A stretch of DNA of 33,449 bases, from assembly GCA_009842245.1 (NCBI GenBank), contig VYFT01000016.1, positions 1-33,449 on the forward strand, written 5' to 3'. The notes beneath the pieces are model-generated. The model ran no database searches. It was not told the origin of the DNA and saw only the letters and a list, made by a program, of their open reading frames with translations. The DNA comes from Gammaproteobacteria bacterium (GTDB taxonomy: Bacteria; Pseudomonadota; Gammaproteobacteria; Pseudomonadales; Azotimanducaceae). Every line of letters begins with the position of its first letter. The first letter of the stretch is position 1. Position numbers and translations under genes: made by a program. Below, piece after piece: positions 14,989 to 23,109 of this stretch.

Positions 14989-17900
14989 CCACCCGCGGGA
15001 ACTGGTGCGGTGTGTACTGGTTGCCCGATGTCATCTTCTCGAACTACGTCTGCGTCCTTAACGCGGCCAAGATCTGCGCCAATCCTCAAGAATACGGGTA
15101 CCAGCACCAACGTAATCACGGTCGCAAACAAGATCCCAAACGCTAATGAAATCGCCATATTTGCCACTATCTTTGCTTGAAGTGATTGCTCCAAGAGTAT
15201 GGGTACTAAACCAAAAAATGTCGTTAACGACGTAAGAATAATAGCTCGCAATCGGGCTTTACCAGCGCGTAGAATCGCATGCAAAACTGATCTGTTCTCC
15301 GTTCTTCGTTCGCGATTGAAATAGTGGACGAGGATCAAACTGTCATTTACCACTACACCAGTCAGCGCGATACAACCGATCATCGAAACCATGTTAAAAC
15401 TCACGTTCAAGAGGATATGTCCGATCACCGCCCCGATAAAGCCAAAGGGAATCACGCTCATAATAATGAATGGTTGAAGGTATGACCGAAGGGGAATAGC
15501 TAACAACACATAAATCGAAAGCAACGCGACGAGAAAAGCTAGACCTAATTCTTCTAAAGCTAGCATTTGATCCTGAACAGCTCCCGCTTCTTCAACGGTT
15601 ACGCTGGGATACCGGGACTTTAATCGAGGAAAATATTGTTCTGTTAAATCTTGATATACAACGAAGGGATCGATCTTAGTTTGATCTGCTTCAGCCGAAA
15701 CAGACACCGTTCGCTTCCCGTTGATCCTGCGAATGGTCCCGTATCCTGGTTCGATGGAATAGCCTGCAACCGAGTGAAAACGGGTCGACGTTCCATCGGG
15801 TAATCGAACCCACATGTTCTCAAGATTACCGATAGAAGTTCGTTCGGTTTCAGGATAACGCACGATGACTCGATATTCACTATCGCCTCGTTGAATGCGT
15901 TGAGCCTCGATCCCAAAAAAAGCTTCTCGAACTTGGATCGCCAAGCTACTGAGCGTTAACCCCGTTGCCTTACCGTCCGGTTTGACTTCGAGCTTTATCT
16001 CGTCCGGACCGGTGCCGATTGGCGTGCGAATTTCATACACCCCGTCGTATTCAGCGAGTTTCTCTGCAAGATCGTCTGCGGCCGCGTCAAGGTCACCGAA
16101 GTTCTTACCTGTTAAATCGAATTCTAAAGGCGCTCCGCTATGGAAACGCTGTTGCGCGGAAAATTGCAACTCTGTAGTGCCCGCGATGTTTCCTACTTTG
16201 GTACGCCATCGATTTGCAATTTCAGAGGGTCGTAGCGTTCGACTCTCCGGTTTAGCGAGTTCGGCTGTCAGACGAGCCGAAGTATCACTAGTAACAAAAG
16301 CAAATACGTGCTGGATCGGCCTTTCGTTTGCACGCGTTTCAGACACAATTTCGTCGTTTGTCTCTTGCATCGCTGCCATTATCGATTCTGTGACTTCTAC
16401 GATGTAGTTCTCTCCTAGTCCATCCATGACGGTCGTGTTTACAAACACAAAATCGTTCTCAAACTCCGGAAAGAAACTCTTCTTTAAGAAGGGGCTTAAA
16501 TAAAAGCCAACTGTGATCATCAGCAACGCCACAAATGCACACAGTGTGACGTAGCGATGTTTCAGTAATAGCCGCAACGAAGGTAGGTAGATGTGCTTAC
16601 TGAACCGCTTCAAGAAATGGTTTGTATAGTCCGCGATTCCGCGTCTCTTTCCGCGAGACGATTGCATAAGAGCCATGTGCGAAGGCAGGATGAGTTTTGA
16701 CTCGACCAATGAGAACAAAAGACACAATGCTACGACCCAGCCTATTGATTGGAAAAACACATTGATACCACCCTGTGCAAATAACATGGGTGCGAAAGCG
16801 GCCACGGTTGTCAAGACGCCAAATGTCGCCGGAACCGCTACTCGGCGAGCACCGTGAACGATACTGTCAACGTTGTAGCCTCTACGCTCGGTTTCCGCAT
16901 ATGCGCTTTCTGCGATGATGATTGCATCATCAACGACGACCCCGATGACCAATATGAACCCAAATAAACTTACAAGATTCAGAGTTACTCCGACCAAGGG
17001 AAGGACGAAAAGCGCGCCAAGAAACGCTACCGGGAGTCCAACACACACCCAAAACGCGATCCTTAAGTGCAGAAACAGTCCCAAAAGGATGAACACCAAA
17101 ATTGCCCCAAACATGATGTTCTTTAGCATCATGTTCAAACGGTCGTTGAGGTAATGTGTAGAGTCACCGAAGTAGTCTAATTGCACGGATGGCGGCAAGG
17201 TCTGCTTTCTTTGCGCGACATACTCACGCACTGCTTGGGAAATCGCTAAAGCATCTTCGCCTTCTCGCGCTTCGACGGAAATTCCTATGGTGGGTTTGCC
17301 GTTAAAGAATGACCAATAGTCAGTTTCTGAGTAGTTGTCTACCACGGTACCGATATCGCGTAACTTTATTTCGCTACCATCCGCACGAGTGAGCAACGCG
17401 ATGTTTTCGTAGTCTTCAACGGTGTTTGCTTGCGAAGTAGCCCGAACGCGCACGTACCCGCCCTCGGTTCTTATACCTCCTCCGCCCATATCGACTGACC
17501 AGAGCCGAATTAACTGAGCTACTTGATTCAGTGTCAGATCGTACTTCCTCAAGTTCTCTTCTGGAATTTCAATGCTAATTTCGGAGGAACGTGCGCCTTG
17601 AATACTCGCTTGGGATACTTCAGGCAGTTCTAATATTTCGTTTCGTATGTCGCCTGCGATGTCTTGAAGTGTGAAAAAGTCTAAATCTCCGTAAATCTGA
17701 ACATTCAACGCGCCAGAGCGAAAACCCTCCCTTTCTCTTATGATGGGACGCTCGGCATCGCTTGGCAGATTTGAAATAGAGTCTACGACGAGTTTGACTT
17801 CGTCGATCACTGCATCGATTTCGTAACTGCCACTCACTTCGATGAAGACTCGACCTGCACCTTCAGAGGCCTCCGACAACACGTTACCGACACCTTCAAC

Positions 17901-18254
17901 TGATTGAACAGCTTCCTCGATCTTGTAGAGGATTCCTTCCTCCACTTCTTCTGGGCTAGCGCCGCGAATCGGAACATAAACCGAAATCTGTCCGAGGGAC
18001 CACGTTGGCATAGTTTCCTTTTGAATGCCCGTAAACAGCATGTACACGCCGGCACCAAGAATCGCCAACATAAGAAGGTTTGCAGCGACGTGATTACGCG
18101 CGAACCAACCAATGATGCCTTCGGAGGGACGAACTAAGTAGGTAGCCGCGTCCGATTCCGCTATGCGGGTCGGTAAATTCGACTGCCCTTGACTGACTGA
18201 TAACTGTTGGTTTTGACCACTGTCGCCGGTGTCATTTTGATCGTCATTCGCCAT
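14985..18254 (-). CDS. RND efflux permease, second system
   Basis: This 1089-residue paralogue of the permease at 4492-7686 is a proton-driven exporter. TM1 carries 'FARNHVAANLLMLAILGAG'. TM4 carries 'LVIGVVVDDAIIIAESAYAE' with the Asp pair of the proton relay. TM10 reads 'MIGCIALTGVVVNDSLILVHYFN'. A roughly 50-residue Gln/Ser/Asp-rich cytosolic N-terminal tail before TM1 is longer than in the first system. The start overlaps the stop of its adaptor gene by 11 bases, implying translational coupling. The closest groups I know of for this 'multidrug/metal' type lack a firm substrate, so none is assigned. No outer-membrane factor is encoded nearby. Confidence 0.93.
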   Translation of the reverse strand: MANDDQNDTGDSGQNQQLSVSQGQSNLPTRIAESDAATYLVRPSEGIIGWFARNHVAANLLMLAILGAGVYMLFTGIQKETMPTWSLGQISVYVPIRGASPEEVEEGILYKIEEAVQSVEGVGNVLSEASEGAGRVFIEVSGSYEIDAVIDEVKLVVDSISNLPSDAERPIIREREGFRSGALNVQIYGDLDFFTLQDIAGDIRNEILELPEVSQASIQGARSSEISIEIPEENLRKYDLTLNQVAQLIRLWSVDMGGGGIRTEGGYVRVRATSQANTVEDYENIALLTRADGSEIKLRDIGTVVDNYSETDYWSFFNGKPTIGISVEAREGEDALAISQAVREYVAQRKQTLPPSVQLDYFGDSTHYLNDRLNMMLKNIMFGAILVFILLGLFLHLRIAFWVCVGLPVAFLGALFVLPLVGVTLNLVSLFGFILVIGVVVDDAIIIAESAYAETERRGYNVDSIVHGARRVAVPATFGVLTTVAAFAPMLFAQGGINVFFQSIGWVVALCLLFSLVESKLILPSHMALMQSSRGKRRGIADYTNHFLKRFSKHIYLPSLRLLLKHRYVTLCAFVALLMITVGFYLSPFLKKSFFPEFENDFVFVNTTVMDGLGENYIVEVTESIMAAMQETNDEIVSETRANERPIQHVFAFVTSDTSARLTAELAKPESRTLRPSEIANRWRTKVGNIAGTTELQFSAQQRFHSGAPLEFDLTGKNFGDLDAAADDLAEKLAEYDGVYEIRTPIGTGPDEIKLEVKPDGKATGLTLSSLAIQVREAFFGIEAQRIQRGDSEYRVIVRYPETERTSIGNLENMWVRLPDGTSTRFHSVAGYSIEPGYGTIRRINGKRTVSVSAEADQTKIDPFVVYQDLTEQYFPRLKSRYPSVTVEEAGAVQDQMLALEELGLAFLVALLSIYVLLAIPLRSYLQPFIIMSVIPFGFIGAVIGHILLNVSFNMVSMIGCIALTGVVVNDSLILVHYFNRERRTENRSVLHAILRAGKARLRAIILTSLTTFFGLVPILLEQSLQAKIVANMAISLAFGILFATVITLVLVPVFLRIGADLGRVKDADVVREDDIGQPVHTAPVPAGG

Positions 18255-19422
18255 TGATCTTTACCTTCATGCCTGGAAGCGGACGGTCAAGCGGCGTGAC
18301 ACAATATACATCCCCATCTTCTAAACCGTTCTTGATATACGCGTAATCGTCGTCAAAACGTACCACAGTGACGCTTTTAGGTGCAATAGTGTCATCGGCG
18401 TTAACAACCCAAACGCGAGATCCTTGGTACACTGCATGGCGTGGAATCATGAATAGGTTCCCAGCGTCGTTGCCCTGAATGACTGCGTTTACATAAGTGC
18501 CAAATCTCAAGAGTTCTCTACCGGTACTGTCAATATCGTACGGGTCTTTGATTTCCGCGACGGCATGAATGACTCGAGACTGAGTATCTATGACACCCTC
18601 TGTTCGAACGATCATTCCGTCCCAAAAGGAAACCACGCCACCGAGGGTCGCACGCAACTGTACTGGAACCGGTGAGGAACTCGACCGCTCTGGGAGCGTC
18701 AGATACTCCAAATCGTTTAAGGAAATCGGTAATCGCACTTCCGCATAGTCCACCGAGACAGTTCTCGCGAGCGTTGTTCCCACTCCAACGTATTGACCCA
18801 CGTCTACGCTCGTCTCCATCACGAGACCCTGGTACGGTGCATGCACTGTGGTACGAGCAAGATCGTCTTGCGCTTGTTTTAGTTCGGCTTCGGCCGCGCT
18901 GAATTCGGCCAGTACTTCGGCTAACTGGGGTTTGCGCAATGTCAGTTCAGACGGACCTGTATTGGAACTATTACTCGCGACAAACTTTTCCCAATCTTCC
19001 GCAGCATAGCCAGCAAGCGCTCTCTCAGTGTCGACTCTGACGCGAGCACGAGCGAGGGCGAGTTCAGCGCGTTTTAGTGTGGTCTCGTAGTTCCTAGGAT
19101 CGATTCGTACTAGTGTTTCGTCAGGCTCGAAAAAGCCACCCGAAACAAATTTTGGTGAAATCTCCGACACGCGACCTGCAACCTCGGAGACTAGACTCGT
19201 AGAAGTCTTCGGTTTCACCGTTCCTTGTGAAGACAATTCAAATCTCACTTGCTCGCGCTGAGCGACCTGAACCGCCACCAAATATGCAGGGGGCTCTTCG
19301 ATTGCAGTTTCCAACTCTGGTTTGATACCCCGTAACAGCAAAAAGCCGAGGATTCCAACACCAAGTATTGCGATGGGAAGAAGAATCCGCAATCCAATGC
19401 GAAAGAGTCTATTCAAGCGCAA
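18244..19422 (-). CDS. RND efflux periplasmic adaptor, second system
   Basis: The 392-residue adaptor starts with a membrane anchor ('ILLPIAILGVGILGFLLLRG'). A lipoyl half ('SQGTVKPKTSTSLVSEVAGRVSEISPKFVSGGFFEPDETLVRIDP'), a hairpin ('LKRAELALARARVRVDTERALAGY'), the second lipoyl half ('ARTTVHAPYQGLVMETSVDVGQYVGVGTTL') and barrel domains follow. The reading frame begins with TTG 19422; a second TTG lies two codons in, and neither has a strong ribosome binding site. Its final bases overlap the permease gene. A 13-bp palindrome lies in the gap shared with the divergent Smr gene, which could carry a regulator site. Confidence 0.9.
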   Translation of the reverse strand: MRLNRLFRIGLRILLPIAILGVGILGFLLLRGIKPELETAIEEPPAYLVAVQVAQREQVRFELSSQGTVKPKTSTSLVSEVAGRVSEISPKFVSGGFFEPDETLVRIDPRNYETTLKRAELALARARVRVDTERALAGYAAEDWEKFVASNSSNTGPSELTLRKPQLAEVLAEFSAAEAELKQAQDDLARTTVHAPYQGLVMETSVDVGQYVGVGTTLARTVSVDYAEVRLPISLNDLEYLTLPERSSSSPVPVQLRATLGGVVSFWDGMIVRTEGVIDTQSRVIHAVAEIKDPYDIDSTGRELLRFGTYVNAVIQGNDAGNLFMIPRHAVYQGSRVWVVNADDTIAPKSVTVVRFDDDYAYIKNGLEDGDVYCVTPLDRPLPGMKVKINGE

Positions 19423-19479
19423 AATCCCAACTGGTCAGAAGTGAAACGAAAACGAGTGGTAAATGTTACGAGTTGGAAT

Positions 19480-19492
19480 CACATACTATGTG
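19480..19492. promoter_or_regulatory. 13-bp dyad between divergent adaptor and Smr genes
   Basis: CACATA and TATGTG flank a single central C (CACATACTATGTG). The site lies 58 bases from the adaptor start and 67 bases from the Smr start, a usual spot for a repressor or activator binding site. No regulator gene lies next to it. Confidence 0.35.
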
Positions 19493-19558
19493 TAAACTTC
19501 ACGAAACGAACCCCCACATGCAACGTACAACATCCCGATACCGAAGAAAGCTGTGACA

Positions 19559-20146
19559 ATGTCAAACGACAAACAATCTCTATTCGAGCAAGAATTATCA
19601 GATGTTCAAGCATTAGAAAGCAAGCCCCGCGCAGACGCGCACAAGCAAGTCAAGAACCTAAACCCCGACCGAGCTCAGGCGCGAACCAACGCGACTCTTG
19701 AACCCACCACACCCTGTTCTCAGGAACCACAGCCTGACGATCTACCCTTTGTTGAACCCGACGACCATTTAGAGTGGAAGAGTGCTGGGGTACAACCGGA
19801 AACTATGAACAAATTAAGAAGTGGAAGGTATCCCATCCAAGACAAACTGGATTTGCACAACTTACGGGTCACCGAGGCGTTCCGTTGCGTGCAACAGTTT
19901 TTCGCAAAGAGCATTGAAAAGCACTTGCGTACTGTACTCGTCGTACACGGGACAGGATTAAGAAGCAAGCCTCCAGCCCAATTGAAGAGTCATGTGGCTC
20001 ACTGGCTCAAAAACCATCCCCAAGTCAACGCATTTGTAACTGCGCCTAGACACCAAGGCGGTTCGGGAGCCACGCTTGTGCATCTAAAAAAGTCTAAGTC
20101 CGCTAAACTGGAAACCAAGGAACGAATTGCCCGTCGTTTAGGATAG
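19559..20146 (+). CDS. Smr-domain protein (YdaL/SmrA-like)
   Basis: The 195-residue product has a charged N-terminal half rich in Gln, Pro and Asp. From about residue 95 there is a Smr (MutS2 C-terminal-type) domain. Motifs are 'LDLHNLRVTEAFRCVQQFF', 'VVHGTG' and 'LKSHVAHWLKNHPQVNAFVTAPRHQGGSGATLVHLKK'. Smr domains nick nucleic acid; stand-alone E. coli SmrA and SmrB act on DNA and on mRNA in collided ribosomes respectively. The order of motifs and the long N-terminal tail fit both forms, so the substrate is left open. ATG 19559 is chosen; a GTG two codons earlier (19553) is also possible. It diverges from the adaptor gene. Confidence 0.88.
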   Translation: MSNDKQSLFEQELSDVQALESKPRADAHKQVKNLNPDRAQARTNATLEPTTPCSQEPQPDDLPFVEPDDHLEWKSAGVQPETMNKLRSGRYPIQDKLDLHNLRVTEAFRCVQQFFAKSIEKHLRTVLVVHGTGLRSKPPAQLKSHVAHWLKNHPQVNAFVTAPRHQGGSGATLVHLKKSKSAKLETKERIARRLG

Positions 20147-20191
20147 CGGTGACAACAAGATTACAACCAACACCGCCTTTCAGGATTTGGT

Positions 20192-20590
20192 TTAGGCAAA
20201 GAACAGGGTTCGCACAAGTGCGATGCTACGTATACCCGCTACTATGAAGAACACGACAATCATAAACCACATCGTGTAATACAAAATCCTATCCCGTCGG
20301 GCTAACCGATTAATGTAGGCTGTAACTGCGTCGCTTCCTTGTACAATCACAGAAGAACGCAAAGCATACATATTCACACCTTTTGAAGTTCTCCCCGGTA
20401 CCTTAACGAATAGCTCCGGCGTAGTCGACAGCACTTTCATCACATCTAAGGTGTGCAATTGAGTCTCTCGTCCAATTTCGATCGGATGCAAAGTGCGCTT
20501 AGAGGACTCCTCAAAAGCCTCGTATATCGCAAGTATTTTGTACTGGCGTCGATAAAAACGAAAAAATGAAAATCCTAAAAATATCGACAT
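20192..20590 (-). CDS. Small tail-anchored-type hypothetical protein
   Basis: The 132-residue product is not one I recognise. Residues 1-100 are soluble and contain a helix-strand pattern ('AIYEAFEESSKRTLHPIEIGRETQLHTLDVMKVLSTTPELFVKVPG') reminiscent of a winged-helix fold. One strong hydrophobic segment near the C terminus ('YTMWFMIVVFFIVAGI') would anchor it with the soluble part in the cytoplasm. An aromatic-rich N-terminal stretch ('IFLGFSFFRFYRR') may touch the membrane. The ATG lacks a good ribosome binding site. It converges with the Smr gene (45-base gap). The wHTH reading is an inference from the pattern only. Confidence 0.6.
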   Translation of the reverse strand: MSIFLGFSFFRFYRRQYKILAIYEAFEESSKRTLHPIEIGRETQLHTLDVMKVLSTTPELFVKVPGRTSKGVNMYALRSSVIVQGSDAVTAYINRLARRDRILYYTMWFMIVVFFIVAGIRSIALVRTLFFA

Positions 20591-21042
20591 GCTTTAATGT
20601 AGAAATCGTTCCAATTACGCGTAGTGTTATCTTTATTGTATAGGCAAACGTCACTTTATACGGTCTCATGAATTAGGGATTAACGCGAGAGTAATTTGTC
20701 CTCGTGAAAGGACGATGATTGGTACCAGTTCCACCGTATTCGCTAAACCGACCTCACAAAATTCTACAACGAATATAGAACATCCTGAACTGCTATTGAA
20801 TTTAGCGAATCTCGCATGGAGTTGTAGAGAGTGCCATAGTTGCGACTATCCCTAAAATTCTTGAAGTTGCTGTGCTCCTATAGCCCATAGGATCGACAAC
20901 TTAGGGAAATACGCTTACCTCCTACAGAATCAACTAGATTCTCTGCTCAGTCTCTGGTGGTTTTGTATCGAAGCGATCCACTTGACTGTGGACAAACAAC
21001 ATAGTTAAGTTCATGTAGTGCCAACGAGCAGTTGAGGTTTTT
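20591..21042. other. Gene-free spacer upstream of ppk
   Basis: These 452 bases hold no credible coding region. They contain several inverted repeats (20738-20906, listed separately). There is also a small hairpin TCCAC/GTGGA (20977-20992) whose loop is TTGACT. That hexamer could serve as a -35 box, but the matching -10 region (TTAAGT, 21005-21010) is weak. I saw no Pho-box repeat. Confidence 0.6.
20738..20906 (+). promoter_or_regulatory. Structured leader candidate upstream of ppk
   Basis: Several complementary arms cluster here. ATTCGCTAAA (20738-20747) matches TTTAGCGAAT (20801-20810). TCTACAAC (20763-20770) matches GTTGTAGA (20821-20828); the two pairs cross, so they would form a pseudoknot or alternative folds. 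ATAGT-TGCG-ACTAT (20836-20849) is a hairpin with a UNCG-type tetraloop. CCCT...AAGTTG...CCTAT-AGCCC-ATAGG...CAACTT-AGGG (20850-20906) forms a nested stem. This could be a leader or small RNA. The strand and function are guesses. Confidence 0.35.
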
Positions 21043-23106
21043 TTGAGCGAAACTGAATTCGATCGACCTGAATTATTTATCAATCGGGAACTGTCATTGC
21101 TTCAGTTTAATCGCCGCGTGCTCGCGCAAGCACAGCGACCGAGCTATCCCCTTCTGGAGCGCTTACGTTATCTCTGCATCTCAAGTTCCAATCTCGACGA
21201 ATTTTTTGAAATTCGAGTCGCAGGACTCATTCAACAAGTCGAGTATGGTTCCACACAGCGTGGCCCCGACAATTTAACGCCACAGGAACAACTTGCCCAA
21301 ATTTCAGTCGAGGTGCAAGCACTCGTCGACGAACAGTACCGACTCTTGAATGAACAGCTCATTCCAGAGTTGCGCGCGGAGGGAATCTATTTCCTCCGTC
21401 GACATGAATGGGACGATAAACAGAAAAACTGGGTTCAAGAGTATTTCTTCCGGGAACTCTCTCCAGTTTTGAATCCTATAGGACTCGATCCAGCTCATCC
21501 CTTTCCGCGGTTATTGAACAAAATTCTCAATTTCGTGATTACTCTGGAGGGGCAAGACGCCTTCGGTCGGCAGGGACAAATGGCGGTTGTTCATGCTCCC
21601 AGAGCGTTGCCAAGATTGATTCGCTTCCCGCAAGAGATTGCCACTCACGAATGGGATTTCGTCTTCCTATCGTCAATAATCCACGCTCACGTAGGCGAAT
21701 TGTTTCAAGGCATGACCGTTACCGGATGCCATCAGTTTCGAGTTACTAGAAACAGTGATTTATGGGTAGACGAAGAGGAAATCACAGACCTTCGACATGC
21801 GTTAGAGGGCGAATTGCCAGGAAGACGCTTCGGCGACGAAGTACGTCTCGAAATTGATAGCGCGTGTCCAGAGTTTGAGCGCGACTTCCTGCGTTCGCAG
21901 TTCGGACTTACAAAGAGTGCCGTGTATTCCTGCGAAGGTCCTGTAAATTTGATGCGATTGAATCAAGTACCTGACTTAGTTGACCGACGAGATCTGAAGT
22001 TTCGAGAATTTATCCCGAGCATCCCAAAGCGCATCCGAAAGGCTAATGACCTATTTTCAGAAATTAGACGAAACGATATATTGCTACACCATCCCTTCGA
22101 GTCGTTTACGCCTGTGCTTGACTTTCTCCGTCAAGCGGCAAGTGATGCAGATGTAATCGCAATTCGACAAACACTGTATCGAACCGGTGTAAATTCTGCG
22201 GTCGTTCAAGCCCTGACGAACGCGGCGGCAAGCGGAAAAGAAGTCTTAGTTGTGATCGAGTTGCGGGCGCGTTTTGACGAAGCGGACAACATTGAGCTTG
22301 CCACGAAGTTGCAAGCTGCGGGCGCGCAAGTGGTCTATGGCGTGGTCGGATACAAAACGCACGCCAAAATGTTGCTTGTGATGCGGCGTGAACGGGATGG
22401 GTTGCGTCGCTACGTGCATATCGCTACCGGAAACTACCACGCTGACACAGCTCGAATTTACACAGATTACGGATTGATTACCTGCAATCCAGAAATCGGT
22501 GAAGACGTACAACAACTGTTCCGACAAATTGTCTCGACTGGACACTCTGACCGGTTAAAAATGCTACTGCAATCGCCTTTCACTCTATACGAGGAAATGG
22601 TCGCTCACATCCAGAGAGAAATTGCTAACAAGGAAGCAGGTAAACCCAGTGGAATCGTCGCCAAAATGAATTCGCTCGTAGAGGAAAACATTATTAAAGA
22701 ACTCTATCAGGCTTCGCAAGCCGGAGTAGAGATCAAGCTGATCATACGCGGCGTTTGTGCACTCAAACCACAAATACCGGGCATTTCTGAGAATATCGAA
22801 GTGCGATCAATAGTGGGACGATTCTTAGAACATTCGCGAGTATTTCATTTTGTGAACGGTGGCGATCCTATCACTTACTTGTCTAGTGCTGACTGGATGG
22901 CGAGGAACTTTTTCGCGCGGGTAGAAACTGGTTTTCCTATTCTTGAACCTGATCTAGCGAAAAGGGTATACGAAGAGAGCTTAGAGCTCTACTTACGTGA
23001 CAATACTCAAGCGTGGATACTGCAAGCAGATGGTAGATATCAACCCTTAGAAGCAGAAACTGAACAAGTTAGCGCGCAAACTGAACTCCTCACCCAGCTT
23101 GGATAA
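21043..23106 (+). CDS. ppk: Polyphosphate kinase Ppk1
   Basis: Ppk1 polymerises the gamma-phosphate of ATP into inorganic polyphosphate. The 687 residues match the family length and carry the N-terminal 'ELFINRELSLLQFNRRVLAQA', the head region with 'SSNLDEFFEIRVAGL', and two phospholipase-D-like domains. 'YKTHAKMLLV' holds the His that is autophosphorylated (His440, E. coli His435). 'SSADWMARNFFARVE' and 'LEHSRVFHF' complete the second half. The start is TTG 21043, preceded by GAGG with 5 bases between. A 452-base leader with several inverted repeats precedes it. Its TAA lies 3 bases from the converging ppx stop. Confidence 0.96.
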   Translation: MSETEFDRPELFINRELSLLQFNRRVLAQAQRPSYPLLERLRYLCISSSNLDEFFEIRVAGLIQQVEYGSTQRGPDNLTPQEQLAQISVEVQALVDEQYRLLNEQLIPELRAEGIYFLRRHEWDDKQKNWVQEYFFRELSPVLNPIGLDPAHPFPRLLNKILNFVITLEGQDAFGRQGQMAVVHAPRALPRLIRFPQEIATHEWDFVFLSSIIHAHVGELFQGMTVTGCHQFRVTRNSDLWVDEEEITDLRHALEGELPGRRFGDEVRLEIDSACPEFERDFLRSQFGLTKSAVYSCEGPVNLMRLNQVPDLVDRRDLKFREFIPSIPKRIRKANDLFSEIRRNDILLHHPFESFTPVLDFLRQAASDADVIAIRQTLYRTGVNSAVVQALTNAAASGKEVLVVIELRARFDEADNIELATKLQAAGAQVVYGVVGYKTHAKMLLVMRRERDGLRRYVHIATGNYHADTARIYTDYGLITCNPEIGEDVQQLFRQIVSTGHSDRLKMLLQSPFTLYEEMVAHIQREIANKEAGKPSGIVAKMNSLVEENIIKELYQASQAGVEIKLIIRGVCALKPQIPGISENIEVRSIVGRFLEHSRVFHFVNGGDPITYLSSADWMARNFFARVETGFPILEPDLAKRVYEESLELYLRDNTQAWILQADGRYQPLEAETEQVSAQTELLTQLG

Positions 23107-23109
23107 CAG

